This document shows, piece by piece, positions 29,225-40,158 of a stretch of DNA of 64,000 bases. Source of the DNA: an uncultured Bacteroidia bacterium. Lineage in GTDB: Bacteria > Bacteroidota > Bacteroidia > NS11-12g > UBA955. Where the stretch lies: the NCBI GenBank assembly GCA_943788195.1, contig CALSPH010000001.1, positions 1,561,595-1,625,594 on the forward strand, in the 5' to 3' direction. The notes beneath the pieces are model-generated. The model saw nothing but the letters and a program-made list of their open reading frames with translations. It made no database searches and was not told the DNA's origin. The first letter of the stretch is position 1; every line of letters starts with the position of its first letter. Both the position numbers and the translations under genes were made by a program.

Positions 29225-29290
29225 GACAGGTTGGAAAGTATGATAACAATAAACCGTAAAAGTCACATTGAGCAGAGTCGAAATGTAGTA
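29225..29290 (+). repeat. dispersed repeat, copy B (long form)
   Basis: This diverged copy of 27662-27727 shares ACAGGTTGGAAA, AACAATAAACC and the core at 29262-29285, with about ten differences. Most of these destroy the 3' arm of the first hairpin. Confidence 0.72.
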
Positions 29291-29419
29291 ATGACTTGGT
29301 ATTTTAACTTGTGGGCATGCTTTTCAATATGACTGCTATTTACGTCTGTCTTCGATAAGCTTCAATTTGTTCAGCACTCGGACTGACGGGAAAGTGTTTT
29401 GCGTTTTGCAAAAGCGAAC

Positions 29420-29443
29420 GTCACATTGAGCGGAGTCGAAATG
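29420..29443 (+). repeat. dispersed repeat, copy C (core only)
   Basis: This 24-nt core is identical to 27699-27722 (GTCACATTGAGC then GGAGTCGAAATG). The flanking sequence differs from copies A and B. Confidence 0.75.
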
Positions 29444-29478
29444 CAGCGAGCGTGTTAAAACCTGACTGCAGTATCAGT

Positions 29479-32400
29479 TTATTGTTTTATGATTTTGTAG
29501 GTAATCTTTTCATCATTCTCACTGATAGTCAGATAATAAATCCCACTGGTAAATGTGCTGATATCAACTAAAATGTGCTGACTGTTGAGCCTAACATCGG
29601 CATAAACTACTTTGCCTAACTCATCATTCATTCTTAGCTCAATTTTATTATGAACCTTGCCAAAAGCAATGTTGATTTTACCCTTTGTAGGGTTTGGGGA
29701 GAGTTTTATTTCGTCTGAAAAAGTATTTCGTACAATGCCTACATAAAAAACTGCTTCACATGCCGAAGTATCGATGCATTCATTACTTGTAACGCTCACT
29801 GCATAATTGCCATCTTTGGTGAAATTGAATTCCTGTTGCGTTTGACCTGCTATTTCGGAAAGATTATTCCCGCAATCCAGCCATTGATAATTCATTCCGG
29901 CTGGGTTAGCTTTTAATATATTGGTTTGGGCATCAATGCTCGCCTTAAATCCAACATAAGTCCGTGTTGTGGTTACTGTAGAATCGCAACCGTTAACCGA
30001 TTGGTATGTATCAATAAATACACCACTATCTAATGGGCTACAAGTATTTACTTTAATGGCCGTAGATGCGGTCTTTAATAAAGTAGTTGTGATAGTGACA
30101 ATAGAATCACAACCATTTACCGCCATGTACTTATCAACTATTACGCCTGTATCCTGTGGGTCGCAAGAAGTTTGGTTTATACTCAACTGAAATGATTCTA
30201 ATAAGGTAGTATTCGTTCTTACCGTAGAATCGCAACCAGCAACATTGTATAGATTTTGCACTACCCAGCCCGTATCTGCTGGATTGCAACTGGTTAAATT
30301 AATAAGCACTTCATTGGTGTCATTCTTTTCAAACACATTAAAAAAGGATCGTTTGAAATAATAACCATGCTTATAGCATTCTAATTTAACATGATAGGAT
30401 CCATTTGGCAAATTCGTTAAGGTGCCATTTTTTGTATTGGAAATATATTCATTCGATCCGCTGGTAAAGGTCCAACGAACCAAATCAACCTCATCTCCAA
30501 CATAGGAATAATCCAACACGTCTCCACTGCACAAACTGGAGTCAGCAAAGGAATAGTTTAAAGCGGGTGGACCAAAAACAATGACCGGATAGTCTTCCAC
30601 TTCACCCAAAGTAGTCCCGCATGGTTTGGCTTGATTTCCCCAATAGGATACCCGTGTTCTTAACATTAGCGTATCATCCGTAACCGCGTCAGTTGGTACT
30701 GTAAATTGTTTGGAATATGAATTCCCACTGGATGAAAAACCCAAACTATCGTTTGCGTCAAATACCGCATTGCGATTATAATCTATCCAAGCGCCAAAAT
30801 CGTTGGAAGTCCATGAAGTATTTGCCTTCAAGTTGATGGTATAGGTAGAGTCTTTCATTAAATATACTACATCGTCTGGATAATAGGAATATTGGTCTTG
30901 GGTACTTGTGTTTGAAATATTGGCAATGCTCATACTATTTAAATATGGATTGGGGTTGCCATCACCTGAGGCAGCGCAATGTTCAAAAGGCAGCACTTCA
31001 TACATGAATTTATATGTTTCTGAAATCTTCCCACTGCCACCATCCGCATATACCTTGAAATATACCAAATCTCCTGCCTTACCTTCTGGTAATGGAGAAT
31101 CTGTTACCCAGGTGCTATCAGAAATGTTCGTCATGGTAATGATGCTATCAAATTTCAATGAGTTGATGGACCACTTTACTGAAGCACTTGACAATTTCCC
31201 TGAATAAGATACAACGGATGTAACAAATTGGGTTACCGTTTTCTTAGGTAAATCATCCGTTGGCATATCGTTGATCTTGGTTGAGATGATAGATGGATAA
31301 CTCCCTCGATCTTTTAACGTATACTCCCAAAGTCCTCTGCCCCAAACGGCTGCCTTTAATGTATTAGAGCCATTCACCACTTCCAGCTCATTAATTGAGG
31401 AGTTGGGTAGGCCTGTACTATATAATGTCCACGTTGTTCCAAAGAAAGCCTTCACATAAACACCAATTTCAGCGGCAACATAAATGTTCCGTGAGCTACT
31501 GTGATCTATTACCGCACCATTGATGGGCATATTACCCAAATTATAGGTAATATTGGTCCATTTGTTGCCTCCATCTGTAGTTAGAAAAACCTTTTTACCA
31601 TCGTTATTATATCGATTATAGGTAACCACTATATTTTTATCATTCTGTGGGTCGAAAGCGATATCCTTTATCGTGTAACTCGGCAGTGTATCGGTTGCAT
31701 GCTTTGCTTTAATGGATGAAAAGGTAACGCCTCCATCCGTAGATTTTTCTATGAAGCCACCCTTTGATACGATGATGATTTTCGAATTGTTTTCAGCAAT
31801 TGCCGCTTCAGTGATTAATCCGCCAAATGAGGGCTTGCCAATTGAGTCCCAGCTTGATCCAAAATTGGTACTCTTAAATACTGATGCGCTGAAATTATAG
31901 ATATGCATGTGATTATTGGGGTCATAAGCTAAGGGGGCTACCCAAGCTCCATTTCCAGAACCGCCTTGGCCTGGAGGTGTGACTCCAGAACTAGACAACC
32001 CACCATTTTTTGTTCTAAAACGCGAACCGTATTGGTAACTTCCAATCATCCAATCGTCATTCAGGGGATGAATAATCCCTTCCATGCCATCACCACCATT
32101 AAACTCAATCCAAGTACTTCTATGTTTAATGCTTGTGCCATTGTCTTGCGAACCAGTAATACTTCTAAATGAATTCGATTGACTGGCGCCCACACAGTAA
32201 TTATCGCGTATACCAACCCCTTGACTCAATATTTTCCATGTTTCACCATTGTCTGAACTTTTGCAAAAGAATCCATCGGTACCCACGTAAAAGGTCCCAT
32301 GGATAGCAAGTGCAGGATGCAAATCCGCGTGAATGTATTTGCCACTGTTTGCGAGTTTATCTTGGAAACTGCCTGTTCCATGATTGGCGTTTCCTAAACT

Positions 32401-33600
32401 CCACCAAGAGACTTGTTTGAAATTTCTTCCTCCATCTTTAGAGGTTTCCACATCCACATATCCATAAACCATTTTAGAAGTATCTTGATCATTAACAGCA
32501 AAACCCAAACAACTTTGGGGTGGGTTACTTAAAAAAGTAAATGTCTTAGCGGTATCCTTAGAAATCCAAACTCCATTGGTAGAAGCAAAATACATGCAAT
32601 CATCGCATTCAGGACTCACAGAAAAGTAACCTCCGCTGCCCGCATTGCCCGATATTGTAGCAGAAGCCGTAAATGTCACGCCTTGATCGAGCGAACGAAA
32701 GACCTTGTCTCTGTTGAAATTCCAGTAGTAGTAATCTAGAATGTATATGATGTTATTATCTGTTGGGTGAAAGTCGATTTGAGAGATACTGCCGTTGGTA
32801 ACCTTGGTCCATGTATTGAGGTTGTCTGTAGAACGGTATAGACCATCTGATGCAGTAACAAAAACGAGGTTAGGTACACGAGGGTGATAGGCCACTTTGT
32901 TTATTCTAAAATTACTGCCCAATCCACCTTTATTGAGATTCGTAGGGTTGAAGTTAGTCACTTTCCACGTGTTACCGCCATCTGTTGAGCCATAAACACC
33001 ATGCGTGACATTGTTGCCACTGTTTTGTACATCAATAAGAACCGAGTCAGAGTTTGAAGGGGACGCAGTAATAGACCCAACGCCACTTGCAGGCAATTGG
33101 TCGGTAGTATTCTTCCAAGTTGTGCCGCCATCGGTGGTTTTCCAGAAACCTCCACTATTGGAACCGATATACATAATATTGGTGTCTGCGCGATGCACGT
33201 AGGATGTAATTACTCTTCCGAGGCCTGTGCTGTAAGCGCCAGATACACTATCAATTCGATATGGTCCAAGATCACACCATGCTGCAGCATTCAGTCGCCT
33301 TATGCCTTGCCGGCCTGTACCTTGTAAATTGTCAAAAGCTTTAGAAACCAAAAACGGATCTATATTGTCTCGTCTGCCTGAAGGGGCGTATTTACTTTCA
33401 TTTTCATACTTCCACCGTTGATACCCTTTCCATCCAGAACCTTTAGCATCCTTATCATGTGTTTTGAAATATGCATCTGCAGCAATGCATACATCGTAAA
33501 AATTCACCGAATTATCGAGCATCAATTCTTTGTAGCTGCGTTGCGCGTATCCATATGAAAATGTGAAACAACATAAAATGAGTAGAATGAGTTTATTCAT
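29479..33600 (-). CDS. giant secreted VPS10/BNR-propeller protein with GEVED domain, Cys repeats and T9SS sorting domain
   Basis: The start is set at ATG 33600 (MNKLILLILCCFTFSYGYAQ, signal peptide), giving 1,373 residues. Residues about 110-780 carry many Asp-box motifs of the sortilin/BNR type (KTTDGGTTWKN, GSTDGGNTWKV, KSSDNGETWKI, LTTDGGNKWTN). A GEVED-type domain follows (WIDYNRNAVFDANDSLGFS, TLGEVEDYPVIV). Three tandem modules of about 40 residues at about 1100-1215 share C.P.DTG/DSG and NGCDSTVTT patterns. The end is a T9SS type A sorting domain (LSPNPTKGKINIAF, GIYYLTISENDEKITYKI). It is a surface-exposed protein; glycan binding or hydrolysis is possible, but I see no definite sialidase active site. 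Confidence 0.86.
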   Translation of the reverse strand: MNKLILLILCCFTFSYGYAQRSYKELMLDNSVNFYDVCIAADAYFKTHDKDAKGSGWKGYQRWKYENESKYAPSGRRDNIDPFLVSKAFDNLQGTGRQGIRRLNAAAWCDLGPYRIDSVSGAYSTGLGRVITSYVHRADTNIMYIGSNSGGFWKTTDGGTTWKNTTDQLPASGVGSITASPSNSDSVLIDVQNSGNNVTHGVYGSTDGGNTWKVTNFNPTNLNKGGLGSNFRINKVAYHPRVPNLVFVTASDGLYRSTDNLNTWTKVTNGSISQIDFHPTDNNIIYILDYYYWNFNRDKVFRSLDQGVTFTASATISGNAGSGGYFSVSPECDDCMYFASTNGVWISKDTAKTFTFLSNPPQSCLGFAVNDQDTSKMVYGYVDVETSKDGGRNFKQVSWWSLGNANHGTGSFQDKLANSGKYIHADLHPALAIHGTFYVGTDGFFCKSSDNGETWKILSQGVGIRDNYCVGASQSNSFRSITGSQDNGTSIKHRSTWIEFNGGDGMEGIIHPLNDDWMIGSYQYGSRFRTKNGGLSSSGVTPPGQGGSGNGAWVAPLAYDPNNHMHIYNFSASVFKSTNFGSSWDSIGKPSFGGLITEAAIAENNSKIIIVSKGGFIEKSTDGGVTFSSIKAKHATDTLPSYTIKDIAFDPQNDKNIVVTYNRYNNDGKKVFLTTDGGNKWTNITYNLGNMPINGAVIDHSSSRNIYVAAEIGVYVKAFFGTTWTLYSTGLPNSSINELEVVNGSNTLKAAVWGRGLWEYTLKDRGSYPSIISTKINDMPTDDLPKKTVTQFVTSVVSYSGKLSSASVKWSINSLKFDSIITMTNISDSTWVTDSPLPEGKAGDLVYFKVYADGGSGKISETYKFMYEVLPFEHCAASGDGNPNPYLNSMSIANISNTSTQDQYSYYPDDVVYLMKDSTYTINLKANTSWTSNDFGAWIDYNRNAVFDANDSLGFSSSGNSYSKQFTVPTDAVTDDTLMLRTRVSYWGNQAKPCGTTLGEVEDYPVIVFGPPALNYSFADSSLCSGDVLDYSYVGDEVDLVRWTFTSGSNEYISNTKNGTLTNLPNGSYHVKLECYKHGYYFKRSFFNVFEKNDTNEVLINLTSCNPADTGWVVQNLYNVAGCDSTVRTNTTLLESFQLSINQTSCDPQDTGVIVDKYMAVNGCDSIVTITTTLLKTASTAIKVNTCSPLDSGVFIDTYQSVNGCDSTVTTTRTYVGFKASIDAQTNILKANPAGMNYQWLDCGNNLSEIAGQTQQEFNFTKDGNYAVSVTSNECIDTSACEAVFYVGIVRNTFSDEIKLSPNPTKGKINIAFGKVHNKIELRMNDELGKVVYADVRLNSQHILVDISTFTSGIYYLTISENDEKITYKIIKQ

Positions 33601-33715
33601 AAATCGATTATATAATATAGCCACAAATATAATTTACTTTTCACTTTTCGTGGGTCACTTTTTCTTAATCTACAAACTATGGAAAAACTGTGCAAACCCT
33701 TATTTGCAAAAAGCA

Positions 33716-33723
33716 TACTTTTG
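33716..33723 (+). promoter_or_regulatory. candidate minus-7 element for carA
   Basis: TACTTTTG matches TAnnTTTG, 17 nt before the TTG start of carA. It supports the shorter start, because an ATG at 33690 would lie upstream of the promoter. Confidence 0.5.
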
Positions 33724-33740
33724 TTCATCAAATAAACGCT

Positions 33741-36127
<2,387 letters not shown>

Positions 36128-36130
36128 GCA

Positions 36131-36856
36131 ATGGCTTGGTATCAAAATTGGTTTGACACAGATTACTATCATTCCCTTTATCAACATAGGGATGAGTCTG
36201 AGGCAGAGCAATTAGTGCAGAAAATTTCAGACTCATTTCCGGCTGCAAAATATCCTTTCCTGTGCGATGCTGCTTGTGGAAAAGGAAGGCATGCCAAGAG
36301 TTTTGCGGATAAGGGTTTTAAAGTTGATGCATTTGATTTGTCGGCGAATAGCATTGCTGAAGCAAAAAAGTTTGAAGCACCCAATCTGCATTTCTTTGAA
36401 CATGATATTACACAGGATTTTGGGTTTGAGAAATACGATATCATTACGAATTTGTTTACCAGTTTTGGATATTTTGATTTAGGCATTCTTGACCTGAAAT
36501 CATTATCGTCCATTCACGATGCACTTAAACATGAAGGGTTTTTTGTGCAAGATTATCTCAATGCAAATCTGGTGCAGCCAGATGATAAATGGCAAGTGAA
36601 GAAAATAGATGGCTATACCTTTCGCACCAAAAAAATCATTGAAGATAATAAGGTGATTAAGAAGATTGAAGTAGTGGATCAAGGAGAAAAACACGAATTT
36701 CAAGAACAAGTCGCTTTGTTTCGTTTGCGTGAATTTGATCAAATGTACAAGACCAGTCAGTTTGAGATATTAAACGTGTATGGGGATTATAAATTTAATA
36801 GTTTTGTGCCAGATGAATCACCTAGGTTAATTCTAGTGAGCAAAAGAAGAAATTAA
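36131..36856 (+). CDS. class I SAM-dependent methyltransferase
   Basis: The 241-residue protein has the Rossmann methyltransferase core: motif I FLCDAACGKGRHAKSFADKGF (near residue 40), the acidic DAFDLSANSIAEAK after strand 2, and FDIITNLFTSFGYF-like motif around residues 100-115 (read as YDIITNLFTSFGYF). No membrane part. It starts 3 nt after eno and ends directly before the PAP2 phosphatase gene. The substrate cannot be inferred. Confidence 0.87.
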   Translation: MAWYQNWFDTDYYHSLYQHRDESEAEQLVQKISDSFPAAKYPFLCDAACGKGRHAKSFADKGFKVDAFDLSANSIAEAKKFEAPNLHFFEHDITQDFGFEKYDIITNLFTSFGYFDLGILDLKSLSSIHDALKHEGFFVQDYLNANLVQPDDKWQVKKIDGYTFRTKKIIEDNKVIKKIEVVDQGEKHEFQEQVALFRLREFDQMYKTSQFEILNVYGDYKFNSFVPDESPRLILVSKRRN

Positions 36857-37423
36857 ATGGACGTAGCTCTTTTTCATTTTATTAATGATACGATTAGCAA
36901 TGCTTTTCTGGATCAAGTAATGCCCATCATTTCGAATAAACTGACATGGATTCCTTTGTATGCACTATTTATTATTGTTGCTGTCGTAAAGTTCAAAAGG
37001 CAATCTTGGAAAGTAATCCTCGCGATGATCATCACATTTGCAATAACTGATTTAACAAGCAATGCAATCAAGCATTCGCTAAAGAATAAGCGACCCAATC
37101 AGGTTGAGGAAATTTTTGCAATCAAAAGGGTAGAAGGCGGATCTGGGTATAGCACCCCTTCGTCACATGCGGCAAACCACATCGCAATTGCAGTGGTAGT
37201 CGGTTTGTTGCTAAGCCTTAAATGGGGCTGGAAATTAGTACTTTACGCATGGGCCATTTTAATTGGTTTTTCGAGAATTTACAATGGTGTTCATTTTCCA
37301 AGTGATATATTCATTGGTTTTGGCTTGGGGGGTCTCATAGCAATCATTGTTTATCTATTGTACAAACGGTTTATTCCTATTAGGGCAATTCAAAAACAAG
37401 ATGGAGTTACTTCAACTCCTTGA
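36857..37423 (+). CDS. PAP2 family membrane phosphatase
   Basis: The 188-residue protein has about five hydrophobic segments and all three catalytic motifs of lipid phosphate phosphatases: KNKRPNQ (KxxxxxxRP type, residues near 75-80), STPSSHAANH (PSxH) and SRIYNGVHFPSD (SRxxxxxHxxxD). Members dephosphorylate undecaprenyl pyrophosphate, phosphatidate or lipid A. The start abuts the methyltransferase stop. The 3' end overlaps the convergent VWA/T9SS gene by 17 nt. Confidence 0.9.
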   Translation: MDVALFHFINDTISNAFLDQVMPIISNKLTWIPLYALFIIVAVVKFKRQSWKVILAMIITFAITDLTSNAIKHSLKNKRPNQVEEIFAIKRVEGGSGYSTPSSHAANHIAIAVVVGLLLSLKWGWKLVLYAWAILIGFSRIYNGVHFPSDIFIGFGLGGLIAIIVYLLYKRFIPIRAIQKQDGVTSTP

Positions 37424-39413
37424 TTAATATCACCTTACCACTGTATTTCTTGCCCTCATATATAAAGTGAATGAGGTAGGTGCCATTGGCATATTGCCTT
37501 AGATCAATTTTTTGTTTGGTTTCAGGATCCGTGTTTTCCATTACTTGAACCAACGTGCCGCGCAAATCATAAATAAATACCTTTGGAATAAGGACACTGC
37601 TATTAAAGTAAACATACGCATTGGTAGGGTTAGGGTAGTACGACCAATCAAAAGCCAATTGCTTAAAGGTGTCTCTTTGGATAATGCTGTCGTGATATTG
37701 CACATTTAGCGTATCAATAGTTATCAAAGTGTCTTTTAGTATAAAGGTACTGTCTTGCATCAGCTGTTGTGCTTTAGAACAATCCATCACTTCAATTTGA
37801 TTCGTTATGGTTACCACCATGAGGGTATTTAAACTTTTTACTTTAAATGTATCTGTCGTTGGTCGGATATGGCTGTTGCCAACACCACTGTGATCTGTGA
37901 TGAACAAATAGGTACCATTGGTGCATAGTGCCATAGCGCGCATGAGCAGTTCGGTGTTCTTATTAATTCCGCTAGCAGCAATGGGAATGATGCGAATGCC
38001 TTTGGTGGCAGCTTTTTTAGCCAAGGATTTCATCTTTTTACGGGTGTCATAGGTGTTGTGGGGTGGGGCATCCAAGATTACAAAGAGAATACGGGCTCTT
38101 GCATCGATCGACCATTTCAAGGAGTCAATGGCTTGTTCCAAACCTACTTCAACCGCCTCTTCATAATCACCGCCTCCGCCAGCGCCTTGTTGATTGATAA
38201 ATGCGCTGGATTCGGATAGGGTGCGAGTGAAATCTTGCTTTTTATATAGGTATGCATCTCGCGTATCGCGATAATACACGTTGGCATATCTAAATGATAA
38301 TCCCGGAAATGCCATTTTAGATTTATACATCACATCATTCATTTCTTGTTTTAAATAATTGATTTCATCGCCCATACTGCCGGTGGCATCTACCACAAAG
38401 GCAATATCCACATTTTTACTCGTGTGGCATGCTGCACTAATTTCAACCGCTTTAAATGCAAATCGCTGTTGATATTCAATATCGATTAATTGAGACCGCT
38501 CCCCATTGATGACTATAATTTGAAGTCCTTTTAAATCCTTAACTTGTACACTATCAATTTCGGCCCAGAGTTCAGCTTTACCGGTGTTATCCGTTTTGGC
38601 TCTCCATACGGTGAGTCCCTTGTTGTTGACTAATTTAACCGTCCGATCAACCATTGGATAGCCGTCTTTATTTTTGAGTTGAATGGTATATCTACCTTGT
38701 GGTGCAAAATCCCAGAAATGTTGCTGCTGTGCTAGTTGTTTCGCACTTTCATCATGCCATAACGTCCATTTACTAAAATCATTGATCTCGCCACCAGTCA
38801 GAATTCCTGAGCGAACAGAATTTCCTACTACATCAACATCATCCGATGAGAGGTCATGTTTAAATTCATAGTCTTCGGATACATCCATCGAAGATTCATC
38901 CGATTCTCTGCTTTCATAGGCAATGGATTCAGTGGGAGCGGGTGCTGATTCAGAATCAAATCGGTATGCTTTCTTAATGTAAGTCCGTTTCGTTTTGGCT
39001 CGTTTATCAGAAATTCCGACCAACGGAATTGTAGTTGATTCACTGTCACTGGAGTGGCCTAATGATTCAAGGCTTTTAACACTGCCGCTTACTACTGTGG
39101 TATGGGTTATTTTGGTTTGGTTTGCTAAGCTGAATGGATAGGCGCCATTTGCATCAATTAGCAGCTTAAATGAAGTATCCGAATATCCATAGCTTTTCAC
39201 CTGAAAGGTGTACATGCTTGGCTTAAGGTTCACGATTGTTTTACCTTGGTTATCGGTCAATAGGTCAGCAACCATACTATCGCTTTTATAAACGGTAATA
39301 CTGGCAAAGGGAATGGGTTGGTTGGTTTGGTCTTTTATGATGAGCGTGCTGCTTTGCCCAAATAGAATAGTTGATATCAGAGCGAAAAACGTAGTAGTAA
39401 AAGCATATTTCAT
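37407..39413 (-). CDS. surface VWA-domain protein with CarboxypepD-like N-domain and T9SS sorting domain
   Basis: Start ATG 39413 (MKYAFTTTFFALISTILFGQ, signal peptide) gives 668 residues. Residues 20-105 look like a carboxypeptidase-regulatory beta-sandwich (NQPIPFASITVYKSDSMVAD, VNLKPSMYTFQVKSYGY). A Ser/Glu-rich acidic linker follows, then further beta structure, then a VWA domain with MIDAS DATGS (IAFVVDATGSMGDEINYL) and RILFVILDAPPH. The end is a T9SS type A domain (YYPNPTNAYVYFNSS, YANGTYLIHFIYEG). VWA domains bind protein ligands through a metal ion. It is related in design to the VWA protein at 48.4-49.8 kb but not close in sequence. Confidence 0.84.
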   Translation of the reverse strand: MKYAFTTTFFALISTILFGQSSTLIIKDQTNQPIPFASITVYKSDSMVADLLTDNQGKTIVNLKPSMYTFQVKSYGYSDTSFKLLIDANGAYPFSLANQTKITHTTVVSGSVKSLESLGHSSDSESTTIPLVGISDKRAKTKRTYIKKAYRFDSESAPAPTESIAYESRESDESSMDVSEDYEFKHDLSSDDVDVVGNSVRSGILTGGEINDFSKWTLWHDESAKQLAQQQHFWDFAPQGRYTIQLKNKDGYPMVDRTVKLVNNKGLTVWRAKTDNTGKAELWAEIDSVQVKDLKGLQIIVINGERSQLIDIEYQQRFAFKAVEISAACHTSKNVDIAFVVDATGSMGDEINYLKQEMNDVMYKSKMAFPGLSFRYANVYYRDTRDAYLYKKQDFTRTLSESSAFINQQGAGGGGDYEEAVEVGLEQAIDSLKWSIDARARILFVILDAPPHNTYDTRKKMKSLAKKAATKGIRIIPIAASGINKNTELLMRAMALCTNGTYLFITDHSGVGNSHIRPTTDTFKVKSLNTLMVVTITNQIEVMDCSKAQQLMQDSTFILKDTLITIDTLNVQYHDSIIQRDTFKQLAFDWSYYPNPTNAYVYFNSSVLIPKVFIYDLRGTLVQVMENTDPETKQKIDLRQYANGTYLIHFIYEGKKYSGKVILIKELK

Positions 39414-39509
39414 GGTCTTTAATACCGCTATTGGGTAAAAGGTAAATGAATATGGAAGAAATAGGAGAATGAAAGCAACTATGTAAATCAATTCGTTGTT
39501 TATTAATAT

Positions 39510-40130
39510 ATGGCCCGTTTTAATGTCATTTTCATTTTTTTACTTTTCATATTCTGTAATTCAACCCATGCACAAAATGCACTTAAGTTGAATTATGGTC
39601 TAAATTGGAATGTTTTAGGCATGACTTCCAATACCAAGTATACAGGACTTGGTCCCAGATTTAGTTTACAGAAAAATTTTGGACATAAAAAAGTAAAACC
39701 ATATGTGAGCTTGGATCTCTTGGGTTACAGAGATTATCAATGTTGCGAACACTTTGGTGCAAGGCAATTATCAAAATATTCTAGAGTACATCTGAAAACA
39801 GATTTTAGTGCAGGCTTTAAAATTGGCAACCATAAAAGGTCATTAAATGTGGGAATTAGTATTCAGAAATATGGATTGGCTCTGTTAAATGGAAGTGTTG
39901 TCTATAATAACTTTAATTATCCTACAACCAAAGCGAATGAGTTGTATACTGACAAGTTAGTTTTTTTAAATGAATCAACTTATCCTTGGATTCTTCCAAG
40001 AGTGGAATATTCGTTCAACACATCTACTACAAAAGGCAAAATCGTTGAGTATAAAATGGGAACAAACCTTTTGAATGCGTATTTCTTAATTGGTATATCA
40101 AGAAAAAAGGTCCTAAAGCCATTGCTCTAG
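39510..40130 (+). CDS. outer-membrane beta-barrel-like protein of unknown function
   Basis: The 206-residue product has a signal peptide (VIFIFLLFIFCNSTHAQ) and barrel-like alternating strands (ALKLNYGLNWNVLG, VKPYVSLDLLGYRDYQ, VHLKTDFSAGFKIG, LNVGISIQKYGLALL). It resembles the short porin-family barrels abundant in Bacteroidota. It is divergent from the VWA/T9SS gene and ends in a strong terminator hairpin shared with the convergent peptidase gene. Specific function unknown. Confidence 0.7.
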   Translation: MARFNVIFIFLLFIFCNSTHAQNALKLNYGLNWNVLGMTSNTKYTGLGPRFSLQKNFGHKKVKPYVSLDLLGYRDYQCCEHFGARQLSKYSRVHLKTDFSAGFKIGNHKRSLNVGISIQKYGLALLNGSVVYNNFNYPTTKANELYTDKLVFLNESTYPWILPRVEYSFNTSTTKGKIVEYKMGTNLLNAYFLIGISRKKVLKPLL

Positions 40131-40139
40131 AACCTTTTT
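40104..40139. terminator. bidirectional intrinsic terminator
   Basis: AAAAAGGT pairs with ACCTTTTT and, inside, CTAAAGC pairs with GCTCTAG (one mismatch). A- and T-tracts at both ends let it serve both the barrel gene, whose last codons it includes, and the convergent DPP III-like gene. Confidence 0.8.
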
Positions 40140-40158
40140 ATATCAGTATCCGTAATTC

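Larger units (their letters stand above)
29135..29478. other. 344-bp intergenic region holding two dispersed-repeat copies
   Basis: There is no gene here. The region contains a long repeat copy (29225-29290) and a core copy (29420-29443), both in the same orientation as the copy at 27662, and a short AACCTGAC matching one arm of the first repeat's hairpin near 29460. It separates two T9SS cargo genes on the minus strand. Confidence 0.6.

Noticed and set aside
29950-30300. CRISPR-like array suggested by periodic repeats
   Set aside because: The periodicity comes from three diverged protein modules of about 40 codons inside a coding frame; there are no identical repeats with unique spacers and no cas genes.
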